Origin: Liolophura sinensis
Taxonomy: Eukaryota > Mollusca > Polyplacophora > Chitonida > Chitonidae
Direction: 5' to 3'
NCBI RefSeq assembly: GCF_032854445.1
Contig: NC_088296.1
Coordinates: 13,554,706 to 13,618,705 of the forward strand
Length of the DNA stretch: 64,000 bases
Shown piece after piece: positions 24,634 through 35,098 of this stretch. The position numbers were made by a program, and so were the translations under genes. The notes under the pieces are model-generated. The model saw nothing but the letters and a program-made list of their open reading frames with translations, did no database searches and was not told the origin of the DNA. Position 1 is the first letter of the stretch, and every line of letters starts with the position of its first letter.

Positions 24634-25672
24634 CTACACGGGCAAGAAAAGAGACAAACAAAACTCGACTTAATTGATCTTTAGTTTTGTCAATGTTTTA
24701 GTTTTACAAATATTAGAATTGCACCAATGCCGTATGTGCACAGAACTGCTATCCTAAACAGCAAAAATAACATCACACGACCATGCATTGTCCCCTGTAA
24801 AGACCTATCCTCTAAAAAAACATGCGTACACACGTCCAAAGAATGACACAGAAACATATCCTCACTACTGTAATGTGGAGAAGTGCTTTTTGCGTCCGTA
24901 TTAAGGTTTCCATTTTGTTGTCGATAGTAAGACAGAGACGTCACATCTCAACGTTTTCAAATTTTGGCTCAAACTGCTTCCATTAACCTTATTTGTTCTA
25001 TTGCATCCTCACAGCCATTTGAAATAAACCAACCATTCGACAACTGATTCCCGTTGTATAAGTAAAATATTCTCCAGGGAAGTCGTCAATCTTCAATCAA
25101 CCTAAAATGTAGCACATGGGCGGTAGATAGAAATTGTCATATATTACTACTGTGTACATTTACGTGTACAATAACACATGCCATATGTTACGATGTTCCA
25201 TTTCTGCTCATGGTCTGCATACAATTATACCAGAGCAAAGACGACAGAGATCTCTGGGAAATGATCACACCTAAGCAGTGGAATAGGCTCTTGTCAATTT
25301 GTCTCCGTTAGGGTTTTATTCTAACTGTTCATGACCATATTACAGGAAATGGGTAACCGATGAGAGTAGTTGTAAGGCAATATTTTTAAAAGACCACCCA
25401 AGAAAACTCTAGGAAAGATGGATGACGTGCCGATTAGATAAGTGGATGGTTTTTTTTTTTTTTTGGTTTTTTTTATTATTATTATTTATTTAAAGCTGCT
25501 TTAAACAGAATAGTTTGAAGAACTGTGGTGCTGTCACGAAATCTTTCAGAGGAACAGAGAAGTTACAGCACAATGTACGCGTGAGGTTACTTTGTGTTTT
25601 GTGGTTTGTGGTGGAGCTGCTTTGTTTACCACCAACGTACAGATTAAAATTTTACTCAATCAGTGGGATTAC

Positions 25673-25741
25673 CTTGAGCTGAGTAGTCTCCCTTTGTGGT
25701 AATAGGGATTGTTGAGCTTGATGCAAGAGAGGTAACGTTAC
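25673..25741 (-). CDS. Ser/Thr-rich stalk exon, gene 3 region (first of a tandem pair)
   Basis: Minus strand, 69 nt, phase 1-1, acceptor TATTTGCAG and donor G|GTAATC. It encodes NVTSLASSSTIPITTKGDY, with an N-glycosylation sequon (NVT) and many Thr and Ser residues. It belongs to a repeated block of about 320 bp whose other copy holds 25999-26067. Confidence 0.5.
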
Positions 25742-25998
25742 CTGCAAATAAGAAGAAAACACACATTTACACCCGAATCAACGTGCCACCACCTTGCTCA
25801 ACATTATATGCGTATATATAAGTGGCTAGTATCATTTGCCATCAGCAAGGTATCACGGAAGGAATTTAGAAGGTAAAGCTCAATGTACGCGTGAGGTTAA
25901 CTTTGTGGCCATATATATCCCGTGGTTGTGGGTGTAGTGGAGTTTCTGCGTTTACCACTAACATACAGATTACAATTTTACCAAATCAGTGAGTTTAC

Positions 25999-26067
25999 CT
26001 TGTTCTGAGTGGTCTCCCTTTGTGGTAACAAGGATTGTTGAGCTTGTTGCGATAGATGTAACGTTAC
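25999..26067 (-). pseudogene. stalk exon, second copy, acceptor shifted
   Basis: Homologous to 25673-25741 (NVTSIATSSTILVTTKGDH). The acceptor GCAG|GTAAC has become GCAAGTAAC, moving the AG one base into the exon, so splicing there would break the frame. The donor is GTAAAC. Confidence 0.5.
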
Positions 26068-26149
26068 TTGCAAATACGAAATGAGACTGACATTTATACT
26101 TGTGTAATCGTGTCATCACCTTGCTCAACGTTATATGTGTATATATTTT

Positions 26150-27136
26150 TACGGTATTGAAAACAGCAACAGAAAATAGACTCAGTGACTCAATATTATA
26201 ATGTAAACAATGCTTTATATATAAAATGAGACGTACAGTTTTACAGACAGTTCAACAACAACAACATAAAAAACATACACGTCAGTATTACCGGTCTTTA
26301 AAAGTTTCCAGTTCACCTTTGCACCCCAAGGAACGTTTTCCAGGAAATCCAACGTAAAGACCATGGGATAAACACACAATCCACACAAGTCACAAATTGT
26401 CCCAGTCAGGTACTTCGCCAGGTTAGCGAACACAGTACACAGGTTACACAGAACTGGAACAGTCAAGCCTTTGAATGACGTCACACCCGCAGAGCACAAC
26501 ACAGGGTAAATACAGGCATGGAGGTATAATCCACTTCAGATCAGTCACAGCTCCCGCGGAAACTCACAAACGAGCCGTTCAGAGACGTAGAGAAGTGTCA
26601 CCTTGTGGCAGAACGAACGTCCTTTGCAAACTGAAAACTTCAGTTTAGAGTCCGTGACGACCTTGTCGGTCAGGTGAGGTCAGCGTGTTAAACAAATTAC
26701 ACAGTCAACACTGTATAATCATAATAAAGATCCGAACACCAATAAACGTGACTTCCGCAGAAATTCACTTAAACCAGACATCAGTACTACTGTGGTACAC
26801 AAACGGTGCCGGCATAGAAATCTGTCCTCCCAAACGAAACTGGCATCACCAGCTCATATCAATATAATGGACTCGATACGAGAGCGTCGCACACTCTCCT
26901 GGCTCCCAGTGGATGCAGCAAAAATACCTCCACTCTGCACAGAAAACACGGCTTATATACGTTCCAGGTGGATTCAACTATTCTTAAACACAGAATTAAC
27001 CGCCAATGAAATAAACGAAGCATTGAACAGGTGCTTTCGATCCGGTCCGCGCTGTACACATATAACAGGGCATGTTATGCTTTCACAAAGGTCCGCAGAC
27101 TAACAGTACATGAAAACGTTAAATAGTCATACATAA
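26150..27136. mobile_element. insertion of unknown type, about 1 kb, in a tandem repeat
   Basis: The two tandem blocks at about 25560-25860 and 25880-26150 share sequence up to a TATATAT stretch. In the first block this is followed directly by AAGTGGCTAGTATC (about 25820); in the second, the matching AAGTGGTTAGTATC appears only at about 27142. The DNA between is therefore inserted. Its ORFs show no family I recognise. It could be a solo LTR or a non-autonomous element; ends and target duplications are not clear. Confidence 0.4.
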
Positions 27137-27274
27137 CAATATAAGTGGTTAGTATCGGTTACTAAAGGATGCCAATTGTCTAAACAATTTCATTCTACCA
27201 TATCTGCTTTTTTCTTTTTTGTTACCACCGCGTCAAATATTTGAAGGCATCGTGTTTTTTTTTTCTGTCTGCAC

Positions 27275-27550
27275 ATATTCTGACACTGGCAGCATTTCTG
27301 CAACAAGTTGACAGCGTAATGACGTATTTGGGGACCAGTGCACTAGAAGTCAAGAAAACGGGCCTATCTCGCACAGCTGAAATGTCAGAAAGTGGGAGAA
27401 AATCAAACTATTAATCAATAGTGTATAAATGCCTGTATTGACGCATATATTCCCCTTTTTTCTCCACTGGCAGAATTTCTGGAACAACTTAACAGTGAAA
27501 TGAAGTATTTGGAGTCCAGTGCACTAGCAGTCAAGAAAACGAAAATGTTT
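27275..27550 (+). repeat. tandem pair of coding-like segments
   Basis: Two segments of about 85 bp, 187 bp apart, align without gaps over 23 codons: AFLQQVDSVMTYLGTSALEV and EFLEQLNSEMKYLESSALAV, both followed by KKT. The substitutions look protein-like. No splice sites are obvious. The origin is unknown; it may be a remnant of a coding exon or retroelement. Confidence 0.3.
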
Positions 27551-27950
27551 CGTAGATTTTTATGGTTGTATTAATTGCACTGAGTAATTGCGATCACATC
27601 CTTGATTTATTAATCTTGGAAGCCTTAACTCGGGTAGTTATAAGCATAAGCTATACGCGCACATTGTACGTTAATCACTTTTTGCATGTATTCCTACAAG
27701 GGCATCCCACTACGTAACTGAGCATGTGTCGAACTACATGCATCGGGTATGCTACCCACGTGTAAGTAATGACGGAATAGACCACATCTGTCTGACAAAC
27801 TCCAGCAAAAAACTACGCAAGCAATGATATATATTAACAATTGAGGCAAAGACTCTGAGCCACGTGGGTCAGTTAACTTAATACATTGGATTTTGGCACT
27901 TCCGCAATTATATTATATGTCAATAGTCAAATACAACCTTTAGTACACAC

Positions 27951-28072
27951 ACAGGCATTGTCCTGTGGGTGACAGTGTTGCTCCTGGTAAACAGTTACAC
28001 AGGTGCCTGCCAGTATTAGATGGGTCCGTACATCTCGTGTGTCATTACAGCTGCTATCTGAACTGCAGGATT
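27951..28072 (-). pseudogene. EGF-like exon of gene 3, one-base deletion
   Basis: Minus strand. It is closely similar to 519-641 (SPTGQCL end, cysteines SCSSD, CNC), but it is 122 nt, one base short of that 123-nt homologue, because a base is missing between the second and third cysteines. The donor region has also drifted into a GTGTGTGT run. It is out of frame and so dead. Confidence 0.65.
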
Positions 28073-28289
28073 CTGCCAAAAAGGATAAGAACAACAGTCA
28101 TGTACAGGTATACTTGACACCAGTTAAAATATACTACAGTACTGCACAAATATAATATAAATTTCTGCAGCTCTGTAGAATCAAGGGCTGTCGTACCTGT
28201 GTCAAGGCGTGGGCTCATGTAGGACTAAAACTGTTACCCTGTGTCTGTCTGCTAAATAATAAGTTAAGACTATCATTTAGAATTAATAT

Positions 28290-28425
28290 TCCAGCAACTT
28301 GCGGGTGGCCGTGGGTTTCCCTTGGGCTCTGCCCGGTTTCCTCCTACCAAAACGCCGACCGCCGTCGTATAAGTGAAAAACTCTCGAGTACAGCGTAAAA
28401 AAACCAATCAAATAAATAAATAAAT
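28290..28425 (+). mobile_element. SINE, 5'-truncated
   Basis: It contains GACCGCCGTCGTATAAGTG and the tail CAATCAAATAAATAAATAAA. It interrupts the gene 3 region, in opposite orientation. Confidence 0.85.
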
Positions 28426-29246
28426 TAGAATCATTTTAATTATTTCAGAAAAAGTCCAATGTAAAACAACATATTTGTCATTTCATTAAATTGAAGCTTT
28501 TTTTAAAGGAAATCCGACAATGCATACTATCGTTTTTAATCTGCCCTTTTAAAGAAGAAAAAAATATACATTTAATCAACTGGTCGATACGTAATTCTTC
28601 GCTGAGTGAACCCTCCATGTGCTGTTGATATCCAGGTTTCTTATTTCCTCGGAAAACTGACTTCAAGCAGAAAGCCATTATGGCGCCCTGATATTTGCAC
28701 AAGTAATCTCACAAGTAATAAACTGCTATTCAGTAATGAACTCGTACACCACTTTTTACCCATGATTAATTGTAAAATCATTTGATTGCGTTCAAAGACA
28801 AGTAACTTCCAATTTATGTGTGTACTCGTACATTTATGCATAACAAGACATAAACAGTACTACATGTACGCTACAAACATTGCTTGAACTGTTCTGTTGT
28901 TTGGTACAAAACCAATAATACAGAGGCGGTATAAAGCACATATTACCGCTAGTAATTCAGAAATGTGGACATATACCTAAATTTAAATAATCAGCATTAG
29001 CCCATTCGGTGTAGTAACAAATAAAGAATGGGTCGTTGTGGTTGAGATTTCTTCTCATTTACATATATCTTTAAATTTTTGCAACCCACTTTTAAGTGCA
29101 GGCGTACATCGTCAAAGTCTGTGATGTCGCCTAATTTTTTTAACTATACTTTACTATGCTTTTTGTGTCCCATACGCGGTTATGCATGTGTTTGCTAATT
29201 TGGCGTCACAGTAGCAATTTTACATGTCTAATGTACTTTAACGTAC

Positions 29247-29390
29247 CCACACAGTACAACAGGGATGGGAATGTACCCCTCAGTTCTCTTCCTACACCAT
29301 TTCTGGATGAGCATCTACACCCACCAATGTCCGTGTTACATGCTGCTCTGTAACCACACAACTGATCTCCACATTCTGTGACTCCCTCAC
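29247..29390 (-). CDS. intact EGF/EB-like exon of gene 3
   Basis: Minus strand, 144 nt, phase 1-1, acceptor GCCCTAAG and donor G|GTACGT. It encodes EGVTECGDQLCGYRAACN, then GCRC and LLYCV, all six cysteines present. It is the second EGF type. A truncated copy of this exon marks the left end of the tandem duplication at about 55010-55060. Confidence 0.65.
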
Positions 29391-29754
29391 CTTAGGGCAC
29401 AGACAAATAAAGCTGATCATCACTACCGACATGCAAACAGATGTGTCTTGTGTACTTTCTGATCCTTTGGCTAATGGCAGTGAGACTTGATCCCTCATTG
29501 GTGCAATTTCTACATATACTTCACTACCATGTCACTCGACATAAGCCTATAATTTTGAACGTTCATTTGAAAATGTGGTATATAATTCAACACCTACAAA
29601 TGTACCACAGAAGTTAGTTTAAATTTTTACTATCCTTATATCCAGTCTCCTTATCACTGTGGGAACCGTTTTGTATAAGCATTTGCCATTTTCTTATTAC
29701 AACGTTTACTTAAGACCTTATCTCTAGTCGGTGTAATTCCAGCATAACATGCAC

Positions 29755-29830
29755 AGTGCTGGCAGTCTTCGTGTAAGTGAAATATTCTTGAGTACGGCGT
29801 GAAATACCAGTGAAATAAATAAATAAATAA
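29755..29830 (+). mobile_element. SINE 3' fragment
   Basis: Diverged SINE tail with AATATTCTTGAGTACGGCG and AATAAATAAATAAATAA. It is shared with the tandem copy at 55412-55497, so it predates that duplication. Confidence 0.75.
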
Positions 29831-30068
29831 GACCACCATTTCAGAACATATAACAATTTAATACCCGTGACATAAACATGTGCTATTTTATTCTTGCAAA
29901 ATAACACGATTTTATTCCAAGATAGAAACAAAAATATTCTCTGCATTTTGTGACATAAACATGTTATTCTCAAGCTTTCATTCTACAGTAAAACGTATTT
30001 ATGAGTGATATAACCCTATGATCAAGAAATGGGCTCTATTGCATTAATACTGTAAATGTTCAACTTAC

Positions 30069-30215
30069 CCAAAAAGTGAATTGTAGAGATTGTATTACCA
30101 TCACCCATCGTGCTTAATTCGTCGTTGTGAGTCGTGTCTATGGAACCATAGCTATCACATATGGTTCCATAACCAAGCACTAAATTTGTTCCATCAGCAT
30201 ACCTGGACATGCTAA
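30069..30215 (-). CDS. cysteine-stripped EGF-type exon of gene 3
   Basis: Minus strand, 147 nt, phase 1-1 if the acceptor GGCGTAG is used, donor G|GTAAGT. It has the same length as the neighbouring EGF exon (30372-30518) and aligns with it (LGYGTICD with CGYGTRCD), but only one of the six cysteines remains. The frame is open here and in the tandem copy (55737-55883). It is either a domain that lost its disulfides or an exon no longer used. Confidence 0.45.
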
Positions 30216-30371
30216 CTACGCCATGTCAGTCGCAACTATATCTTCTTAGGCAATCTAGTTTGTATTTAAAACACACCATCTAGGCTGTTAGAAAAGTCAA
30301 TGTATATAATGGTGATATCCTCTGATGAGCAAGCAGTGCAGCTTTACAGATAGCGTAGATGTTCAACTTAC

Positions 30372-30518
30372 CTAAACAGTAAAATAGAGGGGTAGGGTTA
30401 CCCTCCCTTATCTTCTTGTCTCCATTGTCAGACAAACACACACATTGACTCGTTTTGATATCACACCTAGTTCCATATCCACACGTTGAGTTTGACCCAC
30501 GTGTTTTCGCGCTAACAA
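30372..30518 (-). pseudogene. EGF-like exon of gene 3 with lost acceptor and first Cys
   Basis: Minus strand. Frame open, donor G|GTAAGT intact. Compared with the tandem copy (56040-56186), the acceptor TTATTAG|GTG has become TTATTAC-TTG and the first cysteine (AKTCGSN) is Arg (AKTRGSN). The remaining five cysteines are present. It is probably not spliced in. Confidence 0.6.
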
Positions 30519-31199
30519 GTAATAACATAAATCAGTCAAGTCTATGTTAAAATATGTAAAATTCTGGCTCTATAATGTGTAATAAACGAGAACGGTGATG
30601 CCAAAATCCCTTCCACGGCGAGGATGGTGGAAAATGGAGAGAACAAATTTTTTCCGTATTGAGCGTGTTAGCTTTTTTTTCCATACACAGTGGCATTATT
30701 TGCATTCTCTGCACTTGCACTAAAATGTGTGGAAAATATATACTGAGGAGAAGAAGTTAATGGTACATGCAAGAATAAACATTACAAATACGTAACCCGA
30801 GAATTAGTTCAGCTGTGTACCTGTATATTGTTTTTAAGCAGATTTCAAAGATCCCTGTTTTGGGGGCCTTTCTGACGAAAAAAGTCGTACATGTAACCGT
30901 TTGCACAGTCTGAAGTTTCTTGAAGGACAAAAGCTTAGCACCAATGTGATGTGAAAATGTGTATATCTGACGTGGAAAAGGACGTCAGTAACTGGCCATA
31001 GTTAGGTGATTTCAGTTAGCCCATGCAGGTGTTTCAGGCTAACGCGTTTAAAAGTTTACCAAAAAGTTTGATTAAGTTGCTGTGGTTTGCTCTACACGGG
31101 GATTTCCACATACAGAATGGCTTGCATACCATGTCCCAGATCTGAGAGAGATTGTGATGGCATCAAATGATTTATAAGGCTTAGTCTCATTGACTCGGT

Positions 31200-31286
31200 T
31201 GGTGGCTGTGTGGCTGTCAGTACATATGTTAAGCCCGCTAAAGTCAGGATATCACCCCAGCGTGTGGAGAGGGTAGGGAATGTCAT
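31200..31286 (-). pseudogene. signal-peptide exon of gene 3, donor deleted
   Basis: Minus strand, ATG at 31286 starting MTFPTLSTRWGDILTLAGL, then TYVLTAT. The leader matches those at 35011, 54667 and 57191, but sequence similarity stops at about 31205, before the donor. The tandem copy shows that about 240 bp, including the G|GTGAGT donor, are missing here. Gene 3 therefore has no usable first exon in this copy. Confidence 0.65.
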
Positions 31287-31912
31287 ACTATACACCTAGG
31301 GGTCTGTACTCGGTTTGTGTAAGTTTAAAATGCACGAGTTCTACAATTTTTATAACCTCACTTTACTACTTCTCGCTCTAATAGGTCATGGTGTATACCA
31401 CCAGGCTATTTCGTACGTGTATGTATTTTACTTCCTTGCTTGTATGACGTGTACTGGGCAACATGGTTAACCCTCTTTCGTGGTTTATTATATCATTTAA
31501 TAGTTTATCGTTTTGGACAAATACAGTCAAGAATTGGTTCATTACAGAACTGATTTTATTTGACAGCGATGGATGTGGGGATAATGGCTGTTATAACGCG
31601 GAGATAAGCAATGGGCTACTGATTCAAATACTATCCTATACATGTATAGAAATCGACAAGGAAATGTTTGATCACATTTGCTGGTGTATCCAATATAATG
31701 TAATACTGAAATGAAGGAAACATCGATGAGACTGAATGATATGGCTTTTTTTGTTTTTTTAGAGTACAAAACCGCAAATATCAGTTGTCAATCACAAAAT
31801 ATGAATCTGAGTTGCGCTTTGATTGCAACTGTTTATATATTCAACGTATCGATCTAATTCAACACGATGGATGAACAGCCCCTCGTCACGGGTTGAGCGG
31901 AATTAGACGCAA

Positions 31913-32510
31913 TCAGAAAGCCGAGCGCCAGAAATTCTGCACGCTCTGTTCATATTTACTTAAAAGAAAATTATATCCATTGTGAAACCTAAGAAACTTG
32001 GAGTGAAGGCGTTTGATGGAATAACCTTCACACGCTACTTTTTGCAGTAATAACTTGGGACGTTGAATGAAATCGTCGAACAACACGCAGGATCTAGCAA
32101 ATGGTACAAGGCGAGATACATACATGCCACATGCAGGGCACTTCTGTATACTACGGTCTGAGTAAGAATAATTTACATTGTCAAAATTGAAACTATATTT
32201 TTGGTCGTAGAGTGCGAGAGAGGAAACCGTTTTGGTCTTTGTAGAAAGGTCCGGGTACAATGCATCATCTAGAGAATATGTGGTTTTCTTTATATTCATC
32301 GAAGTTGGGTAGATACCTTTCAGAGCCTTTGCTATATACGGATTGTTTACAGCCAGCAAATCGTCAATATGCCGTTTAGTGAATGAGAAAGATTAGAGCT
32401 GGGAAGGATTACTCCCAAATAGTGTCTGCATTTATTCGTATTCATATGAAAGCAGGTACATGCCGGCCAAAAGGGTGCACAATTTGTACCCATCAGAGCA
32501 CCTCTACACA
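31913..32510 (-). mobile_element. Penelope-type reverse transcriptase remnant
   Basis: On the minus strand the pieces read MGTNCAP (after a one-base deletion), LLAGMYLLSYEYE, stop, KRHIDDLLAVNN (the RT catalytic box with Tyr replaced by His), then an open 148-codon stretch with LALYDQKYSFNFDNVNYSY, GMYVSRLVPFARSCVLFDDF and LRFHNGYNFLLSKY. This matches the C-terminal half of a reverse transcriptase common in invertebrates, most likely Penelope-like. Two stops and one frameshift are shared with the tandem copy (57833-58435), so it died before the duplication. Confidence 0.7.
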
Positions 32511-34380
32511 CTCTTGATCAACACCGATTCCAATGTACAAGTATTTGATGATTATTGAGATTTGATGATCCCATATTGAAACAGCAAGAGGATCAAGAGC
32601 ACGTCTCAGTCGGATCCGTCAGACCGTGTCTGTGGTAGTCTAGGCTCATTGCTTATTCACTCGAGAATATTTCAGTACAGTACTGCCATGGTTTAACTAT
32701 CTTTTGGGCAAGGTGTATCTGACAAGATCTGTCTTACAGGTGTTGCAAAGGCGAGAAAGACGACACGTCGCAGTCGGATGCGTCAGAATGACATGGCGTT
32801 CGTGTGTATGGTGGGCTCAGATAACCGGTCATTTATTTCTGCAAGATTATTTCAGTACCTCAATTGAAGAAGATGAATCTGATACGAGGTGTTTCCCATG
32901 TGTTCGTAATAGCCAGAAATACGACCCATTTCGGCGCCATAAGAGACCTACGTGAGACCTCCTGCTACTAGAATCCATTTGCCCGTTCTAACCTAGTGCA
33001 ATACCTAGTGTTGATTTCGGCCCATTATGTCAGTTCTATAGAATCAAGCCCTAGGATGCTGTCTGTATTTTTTATCAAAAACTAAGTAAATAATCTATCT
33101 GTTACCCACACTGTAAACTCTTCATGAAAAGAAGTTATGGGTGGAGAGCAGTAGTAGAAAAGCGATTGTAAGAAACTGTGAGTCGAAAAGGACCGGACTT
33201 TGGAATCAGAGAGAAAATCTATCCAGCCCTTGTATCTTTAGGTCATTTCAAACAGTGTTGTGGGACAGGCCTGTATCATTCACGGACCACCACAGACGTA
33301 AAATAAGATGATTAACAAGCCGTGTCATATTCAACAAAGGTATCACAATTTAGCATACCGTCTCGGCCCAAAACGTATACCCCCCGTATAAAACGTATAT
33401 AAATCTTCGTCGGTAAGATGTTACAAAACTCAATGACAATGTAAAAGTGATAGTTGTTCTAGTACTGCACTAATCAGCTATCAAGTCAATAAACGAATGA
33501 AGGAGGTCCCGACGTGAACAATCGTGAGGTAAGCATGTTTTAGTTTCGCCACTTAGGAAAACGATATATATTCATAACTCTTATCAGAGAGACATGTCAC
33601 AAGTCGGTAAATACGGCAGTATTTTGTGATCCGTTAGACATTAGACCTAGTGTTTGGTTCCTGTTCATTGATTTATTTATTTAATATTTATTATATTTTT
33701 GTTTAACACAATATTCAAGAATTTTCATCCATACGATGACAATCCGGGGAAGATTTATGCTGTTGAACCACACTCATGCAGCAGTCATACACATGTCCTT
33801 CTGGATGTGTCATGCAACTCCCACAAGTTGTGTACTTGTAGTACACACAGGCATATGGGTGTGCATTTTTGTCACAATTCTGTGTACCACTCTTACACAG
33901 TAGTTTTCCGAGGGTACCTTCCAAAATATCTGTGCACAATTTCAGCTGGTATAACATGTATGTACTGTAGATCGTCAGTTTATATCCACACAGATACATC
34001 ATAACTCCACGCTTTGAGTACTGGGCTGAATATATTACATAGCGTTGTGCTGCTTTTGAGGTTTTAGCCCTAAGAACATTAAGACACGGGTTACACCATA
34101 TTATTTACTCTTGCCGATGTTTTGCTTCATCTCAGAACAACTTTCGGCTGTTTAGACGAACAGAGGTGAGCAAGCATACAGGTATTAGAATGTATTTGAA
34201 GCTGTAGAATATTACATACATCTCAACTTCAAAACAGCGGTTGTCCAATCGTCCATCGCTATGAAATAAAAACAGCCCTTACTGGTCATCAGAAAACCAG
34301 AAAATAATAAAACAATAAACAGATCGCGGATGAGGGTGAATCGCCCTGTGCTGTACGTGTCATTCCAATAAGGACGAAAA
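32511..34380. other. non-coding part of duplicated block, copy 1
   Basis: It contains two imperfect repeats about 165 bp apart (CTCAGTCGGATCCGTCAGA near 32605 and GCAGTCGGATGCGTCAGAA near 32770). No gene was recognised. Confidence 0.5.
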
Positions 34381-34525
34381 ATAAATATTTATTTATTTTC
34401 AATGGTGTTTCACGCCGTACTCAAGAATATTTCACTTATACGACGGCGGCCAGCATTATGGTGGAAGGAAACCGGGTAAAGCCCGGGGGAAACCCACGAC
34501 CATCCGAAGACCTTCTCCCTTACGA
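34381..34525 (-). mobile_element. SINE, minus orientation
   Basis: Reverse complement of the family: ATTTATTTATTTTCAATGG, GTTTCACGCCGTACTCAAG and the core CTTATACGACGGCGGCCAGC. The tandem copy is at 60727-60900. Confidence 0.85.
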
Positions 34526-35010
34526 CCGGTGAAGAGTAAAGTAAATACGAAAGCAAACTACTCTCGTGGTATCATAACTGAGTGACAATGACAAACAGAC
34601 GTGATCAAGCATTACGTGCCGAAAGCTAGCCAGGTATAAGTATGTATTTGACGCTGTAGCCTAAAACATACATCTCCACATGATAACAGCTAATATTCAA
34701 ACCTCCACTGCTGGAAAATAGAAACAGTCCTGTCATTAACCATTTCTTGACCATATTAATCACCAAAACAATAAACTATAAATCATGTAAATAGATCACG
34801 AAAAAGCATGAATGTTCTAGGGTAGAACGTTTCATTCCAATAAGGACGTAAGATATATACACACACAAACCAGTCCCGTGGTATACAATATAGCAGTAGA
34901 AAAGGCAGACTGTTGTAGACATTTGGGAAATTCAATATCCACGCACCTAAATACAGTGGCTTGTGCAATGTGAATTTACGCAAACGGTGTACATAGCTAA
35001 CGTGTGCACG

Positions 35011-35098
35011 ATGACAGTCCCTACTCTCCCAAGACACTGGAGTGAGATTCTGGCTTTAGCGGGTTTAACATTTAGTCTGACAGCAACACTCGTCACAG
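35011..35098 (+). CDS. gene 4 exon 1: signal peptide
   Basis: 88 nt from ATG to CACAG|GTGAAT, phase 1 donor. It encodes MTVPTLPRHWSEIL, then ALAGLTFSLTATLVT: a charged lead and a hydrophobic core, as in a secretory signal. The start is chosen because all four family members begin at the same ATGAC codon. The tandem copy lacks this exon. Confidence 0.75.

Larger units (their letters stand above)
29333..34640 (+). repeat. tandem segmental duplication, copy 1, first part
   Basis: It is directly repeated at about 55010-60990, at high identity over genes, SINEs and the retroelement remnant alike. The copy 1 versus copy 2 differences seen are: about 240 bp missing near 31200, about 310 bp missing near 33380, and about 113 bp missing near 33570 in copy 1. 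Confidence 0.92.

Noticed and set aside
26215-26502. 95-codon cysteine-containing ORF on the minus strand as a secreted protein
   Set aside because: It lies inside an apparent insertion, has no splice context or recognised domain, and no family spacing of cysteines.
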